Below are positions 1 through 4,472 of a stretch of DNA of 7,453 nucleotides, piece after piece; within the stretch, counting starts at the first letter, position 1, and each line of letters starts with the position of its first letter. The DNA is from an uncultured Ignavibacteriota bacterium. GTDB lineage: Bacteria > Bacteroidota > Ignavibacteria > UBA10030 > UBA8401. A program made the position numbers and the translations under genes. The notes under the pieces are model-generated. The model ran no database searches. It had not been told where the DNA came from and saw nothing but the letters and a program-made list of their open reading frames with translations. Location of the stretch: NCBI GenBank assembly GCA_903907305.1, contig CAIVNT010000346.1, positions 1 to 7,453 of the forward strand. The letters run 5' to 3'.

Positions 1-158
1 TCGACAGCGATAAAAAGGATATTTTTTCTCCGTGCGGCGATGGACTTAAATTCAGAGGCGTTCATTCCAAATAGTTCCTGCAGCGGTGAGAAACTGATCA
101 TCCCACCGATACCGATCACCGCACTGCTTGATAAGAACTCACGACGAGTTTGATTCAT
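1..158 (-). CDS. Sulfatase, N-terminal fragment with Tat signal (cut by left edge)
   Basis: The reading frame starts at ATG 158-156 and stays open to the left edge, giving 52 full codons and a partial one. It opens with MNQTRREFLSSSAVIGIGG, a textbook twin-arginine signal (TRREFL followed by a hydrophobic stretch). After about 20 linker residues it reads ARRKNILFIAVD, the first beta strand of the sulfatase (alkaline phosphatase-like) fold, where the next Asp residues bind the active-site calcium. The start is supported by AAAGGA seven bases upstream; a nearer upstream ATG in another frame hits a stop after two codons. The FIAVD wording is common in iduronate-2-sulfatase-like members, but the active-site Cys/Ser and the rest lie outside the window, so substrate is unknown. 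It lies 42 bp downstream of the PL6 lyase, probably in the same operon, and would need the maturase encoded upstream if it is a Cys-type enzyme. Confidence 0.8.
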   Translation of the reverse strand, partial: MNQTRREFLSSSAVIGIGGMISFSPLQELFGMNASEFKSIAARRKNILFIAV

Positions 159-165
159 GTCATAT

Positions 166-171
166 TCCTTT
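166..171 (-). promoter_or_regulatory. Ribosome binding site of the left-edge sulfatase
   Basis: AAAGGA on the minus strand ends seven bases before the ATG at 158. This is good Shine-Dalgarno spacing and fixes the start of a gene that is otherwise cut by the window edge. Confidence 0.65.
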
Positions 172-200
172 AATGATGTTCATTGAGAACGTTCCGTATT

Positions 201-1805
201 TCAAAATTTTTCACCGCTCTTTCGCCTGCTTTTGATCCACTCGGGACCGACATCATCTGCGTTCAAAGGACGAAGATGTTGCGTACTGTCGCTGAACTCC
301 TCAGCACCGATATCAGGCCGGTTGTCGCGGAGGCGACCATTCATATCGGTCATTACGTCGGATTTTGTTCCCCTATTCACTGCAGGACTTTCTTTTTTCA
401 GCCTAAATACTCCGTCGTTGTCCTGTGTGAGCATTGGGTCGCTCCATTGAATACCGGCAGGCAGGGCGGCCGAATAATTATTATCGCCAAAGATGATATT
501 CCCGGTAAAATTGTTCAGCTTAAATTTCAAAAAATCGAGCGGAGGAACCTCATCCGGAACGGTTATATTGATTGCATTCTTCTTGGTCTGATAAATTAGA
601 TTGTTCACGAAGGTGTTCTGTTCAGGAAGGAGCACCATCTGAGTTTCCGGCCACTGATTTTTATAATTGAAACCAATGTCAATACCGTAGCCGCCGGTAT
701 TCACAACCGTATTATGAGCGAACAGACTGTTTGCGACCTGACTGTATTTGGGAACTCTTCCGGATGCCCCTTTTTCCTTGAACGGTTTGTACCGGTCTGT
801 CAAAGCGGACTCCACGTATTCTCCCGCGATGAGTCTCAATCCATCTTCTGAAACGTCGCTGATATAGTTGTTGATCACTCTTTGGAATTGTCCGGCAACT
901 CTGATCCCCGTCGAACCTTCCTGATTTTCGCCAAGAATGAAATTGCCCTCGAATGTATTATAGTGTCCCCTGCGGCCGGTCATTCCTCCCCTGGTGGCAC
1001 GAATGGTGTTATACCGGACGATATTGTGGTTGGATTTCAGTGAAATGATCTCCGTCCCTTCACCGTGCGCCCGTTCAAAAAGATTATACTCGACCGTGAA
1101 GAAAGCGCCGTCTTCCCCCATTTCATCACTGTGTCCATATCCCCATATTCTAAGGATCTCTCTTCCGTTCGCATCGGGTACAAATGGGATATCTTTGATA
1201 TAGTTATGATCCATGGAATTATGTCGGGAATTTTCATTGTCATTTCCTACTACCGGATTAAGATTGCTCTTCCCTTTGAAGAAACTATGATCCACACGAT
1301 TGTAATTGCCGTGAAAATAGACCCAATAATATTTTGTTTCAAAATCCGTGGGATTGTAGTCGAGGATCGCACTGTTCGTCAATTGACAACTGTCCGAGTT
1401 GAATGTGATTACAGAAGATGTTTTTATTGCGCCGTTTCTAAAGAAGACACCGTCGACGATTAGATGCGGTTTTGAGAACGTGATCATCGAACATCCGTCA
1501 AAGATCACACGCCCTGGAGTCTGTGATTGTATCACGACGGAATTCCCGGTGGTTGCCAGGGAATTGAAATCGATCACGGCATCATGCCACACTCCATCCT
1601 TCAGTATGATATGACTGCCAGGTGCAGCTGAACGTATTGCCGACTGCAATTCTTCGACAGTCGATACGACTTTGCTCAACGGTACCTGGGAATGGAGCAC
1701 ACCGGAGAACAGCAGAACGATAATTCCTACTCTACCAATAATCCATTGGATATTACACTTCACATTGGCCATTGGCGATATGTTCAACTGAATTCTACTC
1801 TTCAT
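201..1805 (-). CDS. PL6 family polysaccharide lyase (chondroitinase B / alginate lyase type)
   Basis: About 534 residues, the usual size for a single-domain family 6 lyase. These are right-handed parallel beta-helix enzymes that cleave uronate-containing chains by beta-elimination. Order of parts: basic N-terminus and hydrophobic export signal (about 21-40, likely cleaved near LHSQ/VP); the opening motif with TVEELQSAI and PGSHIILKDGVW; then beta-helix rungs rich in Asn. Recognisable family motifs are NGREILRI (Asn 213, equivalent to a calcium ligand of chondroitinase B), EIISLKSNHN (Lys 257, the expected catalytic base), RRG at 278-280 (expected catalytic Arg) and STGIRVAG. The C-terminal end has DMNGR, IGAEEF and DDVGPEW, as in other PL6 proteins. 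Start choice is uncertain: ATG 1805 is used here, GTG 1811 lies two codons earlier, and ATG 1772 would give a more conventional signal length; none has a good Shine-Dalgarno. It overlaps the sulfatase stop by 11 bp, suggesting coupled translation. Alginate versus dermatan sulfate specificity is not decidable here. Confidence 0.87.
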   Translation of the reverse strand: MKSRIQLNISPMANVKCNIQWIIGRVGIIVLLFSGVLHSQVPLSKVVSTVEELQSAIRSAAPGSHIILKDGVWHDAVIDFNSLATTGNSVVIQSQTPGRVIFDGCSMITFSKPHLIVDGVFFRNGAIKTSSVITFNSDSCQLTNSAILDYNPTDFETKYYWVYFHGNYNRVDHSFFKGKSNLNPVVGNDNENSRHNSMDHNYIKDIPFVPDANGREILRIWGYGHSDEMGEDGAFFTVEYNLFERAHGEGTEIISLKSNHNIVRYNTIRATRGGMTGRRGHYNTFEGNFILGENQEGSTGIRVAGQFQRVINNYISDVSEDGLRLIAGEYVESALTDRYKPFKEKGASGRVPKYSQVANSLFAHNTVVNTGGYGIDIGFNYKNQWPETQMVLLPEQNTFVNNLIYQTKKNAINITVPDEVPPLDFLKFKLNNFTGNIIFGDNNYSAALPAGIQWSDPMLTQDNDGVFRLKKESPAVNRGTKSDVMTDMNGRLRDNRPDIGAEEFSDSTQHLRPLNADDVGPEWIKSRRKSGEKF

Positions 1806-3303
1806 CTTCACTCTTATTTTTCTTTTTCCCTTTTTTCTCCGCAGTTTTTGCCTTCTCTGCTTTACGGATATTCTGGATAGTACGGTCCTCCGAGATCGGT
1901 GTGAGTCCCCTCTTCTGCAGGTTCGCCATCAATTCCTTTTTCAATTCAGATTTGATCTTAGCATAGGACGGATCATCGGCATAGTTGACCGTTTCACCGG
2001 GATTGGTCTTGATATCCGTCAGGATCTCGGGATTCCCAGGTAATTCATAGATCGTTAATTTGTATCTGCCGTCGGTGATCTGGAAAGAATTGAAATCCTC
2101 GGTGACGATATGTTTCCGCGACGGTTTCTTTCCTTTGCCTGTGAGATACGGTTTGAGGGATACTCCATGCAGATCGTTCGGCACTTCAATTCCGGTCAGG
2201 TCACAAATGGTCGGAAGGAAATCGATCCCGTTACAAACAAGCGTTGTCGGATCGACAACATTCGCAGGAATTCCTTTCCCCACAAAGATGAGCGGAACAC
2301 GCTGACTCTCTTCGAACATTACGTTCTTCAGTATCAGACCGTGCGCACCGTTCATCTCGCCGTGGTCCGACGTGAAAACGATGATGGTATCATCTTCAAG
2401 ACCGGAATCCTTCAATGCGGTGAGTGCTCTTCCGATCTGTCTGTCCACAGTTTCTGTCAGACGATGATACATCCAATTATAGAGATTCCATTGATCGTCG
2501 TTCCAATCCCGCCATCCCGAACTCATTGACACCATTTCCGGCTGTTCACCGTTGATCGGTGCGATATTTTTAGCGCGTGGGGGAATTTGACTTCGGTATA
2601 CTTCCGGGCTGAGAGATTGTTGGAGTTCAAGAAGGCGTTTTGTTTCGAGTACGTTCGCCTCCGGCAGATCGTTGGGATACCGTTTATCCATCCCTGCTTT
2701 GTAGCAGATATCGTGAGGATTCATGAAGGAGAGAAACAAAAAGAACGGTTTCTCATCATTTCGTTTAGACAATTCCGGAAGGATCTTTTCTGCAAAGATG
2801 GCGGGACCGTCATAGAAGTCCTTACCACGCAGATCGAATCCATACTCCGACACATCGGTCGTACCATACAGATGCGTTTTACCATAATAGAGCGTTTCAT
2901 ATCCGGCATTCTTGAAGAGCATGCCAAGAGAACCATCCTTCACGATCTCGAGCACTTTGGACACATCAGCGGCAGAGGTATTCTCTTTTACTCCAACTTC
3001 GGATGCGTAATGTCCTGTCAACAGTGAGAACCGCGACGGCATACAGACCGGATTAGCGCAATATGTTTTATCGAACCGATATCCTTTTTTTGCCAGGGAA
3101 TCCATATTCGGCGTCTTCAGCCATTTATTCCCCATACAGCTCATCATGGTGTATGATTGCTGATCGGTCATAATGAACAGGACGTTCTGTCGCTTCCCTT
3201 GGGCATTCAAAACTTCGGAGAGTTCTTTTCCCAAAAGATTCCCGCCGAGTATTGTTGACCCGGCAAGCACACCCGCTGATTTGATAAAGGTTCTTCGTTC
3301 CAT
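1795..3303 (-). CDS. Cys-type sulfatase with Tat signal (formylglycine-dependent)
   Basis: A 502-residue enzyme of the S1 sulfatase family that hydrolyses sulfate esters, probably on glycan units, in the periplasm or at the cell surface. It starts MERRTFIKSAGVLAG, a twin-arginine signal. NVLFIMTDQQ (about 41-48) supplies calcium ligands. CMPSRFSLLTG begins at Cys 87, the residue oxidised to formylglycine; Cys at this position means it can be matured by the anaerobic enzyme encoded just upstream. Further motifs are GKTH (about 141-144), MNPHD (about 194-198), and TSDHGEMNGAHG with Lys 326 shortly after. The last 20 or so residues are a Lys/Glu-rich tail. Start choice: ATG 3303 has AAGGGA seven bases upstream. 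ATG 3309 overlaps the maturase stop but has only one base of spacing; ATG 3330 would put eight polar residues before the signal. Substrate subfamily is not identified. Confidence 0.92.
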   Translation of the reverse strand: MERRTFIKSAGVLAGSTILGGNLLGKELSEVLNAQGKRQNVLFIMTDQQSYTMMSCMGNKWLKTPNMDSLAKKGYRFDKTYCANPVCMPSRFSLLTGHYASEVGVKENTSAADVSKVLEIVKDGSLGMLFKNAGYETLYYGKTHLYGTTDVSEYGFDLRGKDFYDGPAIFAEKILPELSKRNDEKPFFLFLSFMNPHDICYKAGMDKRYPNDLPEANVLETKRLLELQQSLSPEVYRSQIPPRAKNIAPINGEQPEMVSMSSGWRDWNDDQWNLYNWMYHRLTETVDRQIGRALTALKDSGLEDDTIIVFTSDHGEMNGAHGLILKNVMFEESQRVPLIFVGKGIPANVVDPTTLVCNGIDFLPTICDLTGIEVPNDLHGVSLKPYLTGKGKKPSRKHIVTEDFNSFQITDGRYKLTIYELPGNPEILTDIKTNPGETVNYADDPSYAKIKSELKKELMANLQKRGLTPISEDRTIQNIRKAEKAKTAEKKGKKKNKSEDEE

Positions 3304-3305
3304 CG

Positions 3306-4439
3306 TCATTTCCCTTGATTGATCATCCATTGATCCGCGAGGACCGTTAATTTTTTATCCGCGTGAGCAAAGAACATTTTATAGGATTCGCAAAAATGAT
3401 TCGATCCATTGTCTCTGGGATCACGGATCCTGTCCTTCGTGCAGCCACCCTGGCATTTTTTCAGCCACTCACACGGGACACATTCTTTCGGCAGTTCGGC
3501 CTTCATCTCTCCGAATTTTTTCTGTCGGGACGAATTCAGCATCCAATCCAGTTTATTTGTTCTGATGTTTCCGAGTTTCCAATCGTTCTCCACATAGAAG
3601 TCGCACGCGTAGACATCACCTGTATGTTCCACCACCAGATATGCTCCGCAGCTTTTCATCAGTGTGCAGTCCGGTGCTTCAAGTCCGACATATCGATGGA
3701 ATACAGAATCGAAATACCGAACGGATGTGGAAGCGACACCGTCTGCGATATCTGCGTGCCAGAGATCGAAGACTTTGGTGAGAAATGTGCCGTATTGTTC
3801 TGCGGAAACAGAGTATGACGCAGCTTTTGTCGGATCTTTCGGATCAGTTTCAACACAGGGAATGAACTGCATGTAATTCAAACCGAGCGCTTTGTGATAG
3901 GCATAGATCTCTTCCGGGAAATTCACCGAGTAATCATTCACCACAACGAGAGCATTGGTCGCCACCCCTTCGGCCAGCAGCAGCCGAGCGCAAGCATCCA
4001 CCTGTTTCCAGGAGCCCTGTCCACCTTTGGCGATGCGATATTTATCGTGGATATGTTCCGGTCCATCGAGGGAAAGTCCGATGAGAAAATTGTACTCATT
4101 AAAGAATTTTGCCCACGCTTTGTCGATTAGAAGGCCATTCGTTTGGAATCCATTACCGATCGCCTTGCCCGCACCGTATTTCTTTTGGAAGTCGACCGCT
4201 TTTTGGAAGAACGGGAGACCCATCAATGTCGGTTCGCCCCCCTGCCAACCGATCGAGACCTGATTGCTTCCCTGCTGCATTGTCTGCTTGATCAGTTCCT
4301 CCAGTGTCTCAACGGACATGCGGTGTGTCTTGGTTGAAGGAAAGAGCCCCGCACGATCAAGATAGAAACAGTAGGTGCAATCCAGATTACAGTCGGGGCC
4401 CGAAGGTTTAATGAGAAGCGAATTTAATATTTTTTTCAT
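3306..4439 (-). CDS. Anaerobic sulfatase-maturating enzyme (radical SAM/SPASM, anSME)
   Basis: A 377-residue radical S-adenosylmethionine enzyme that oxidises the active-site Cys (or Ser) of sulfatases to C-alpha-formylglycine in the cytoplasm, without oxygen. Seen directly: CNLDCTYC with Cys 17, 21 and 24, the ligands of the radical SAM 4Fe-4S cluster; GGEP at 67-70, a SAM-binding motif; SLDGP near 123-127. The C-terminal half carries a SPASM domain with Cys 258, 264, 279, 320, 323, 329, 333 and 350. This spacing is nearly the same as the eight ligands of the two auxiliary clusters in the Clostridium perfringens enzyme. Asp 280 follows Cys 279, where that enzyme has its proposed general base. 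Length is typical. No good Shine-Dalgarno precedes ATG 4439, 33 bp after the upstream gene. Its position immediately before a CMPSR sulfatase makes that protein its likely client. Other SPASM peptide maturases are far less likely given this context. Confidence 0.95.
   Translation of the reverse strand: MKKILNSLLIKPSGPDCNLDCTYCFYLDRAGLFPSTKTHRMSVETLEELIKQTMQQGSNQVSIGWQGGEPTLMGLPFFQKAVDFQKKYGAGKAIGNGFQTNGLLIDKAWAKFFNEYNFLIGLSLDGPEHIHDKYRIAKGGQGSWKQVDACARLLLAEGVATNALVVVNDYSVNFPEEIYAYHKALGLNYMQFIPCVETDPKDPTKAASYSVSAEQYGTFLTKVFDLWHADIADGVASTSVRYFDSVFHRYVGLEAPDCTLMKSCGAYLVVEHTGDVYACDFYVENDWKLGNIRTNKLDWMLNSSRQKKFGEMKAELPKECVPCEWLKKCQGGCTKDRIRDPRDNGSNHFCESYKMFFAHADKKLTVLADQWMINQGK
3311..3316 (-). promoter_or_regulatory. 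Ribosome binding site deciding the sulfatase start
   Basis: AAGGGA on the minus strand, inside the last codons of the maturase gene, lies seven bases before ATG 3303 and one base before ATG 3309. The spacing favours ATG 3303. The stop of the maturase (TGA 3308-3306) and the chosen start are two bases apart, so ribosomes could re-initiate. Confidence 0.6.
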
Positions 4440-4472
4440 AGGGATAGCTTTTATTGCTCACTACGGATAGAG

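Noticed and set aside
187..194. GAACGTTC palindrome between the PL6 stop and the left-edge sulfatase
   Set aside because: Only eight bases, no loop and no T-run, so not a terminator; a single short palindrome is not enough for an operator.
183..599. Plus-strand open frame of 138 residues
   Set aside because: It lies antisense to the conserved C-terminal end of the PL6 lyase; no family motif and no ribosome binding site.
2587..3027. Plus-strand open frames within the sulfatase (also 2110-2529)
   Set aside because: Antisense shadows of a strongly conserved sulfatase; their translations show no domain or secretion signal.
3363..3818. Plus-strand open frame of 151 residues within the maturase
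   Set aside because: Antisense to the Cys-rich SPASM region; its composition reflects the opposite strand and there is no recognisable domain.
4442..4470. GGATAG repeated twice in the gap between the large protein and the maturase
   Set aside because: A direct hexamer repeat in a 33-bp gap is easily chance; it cannot form a hairpin and resembles no known regulatory site.
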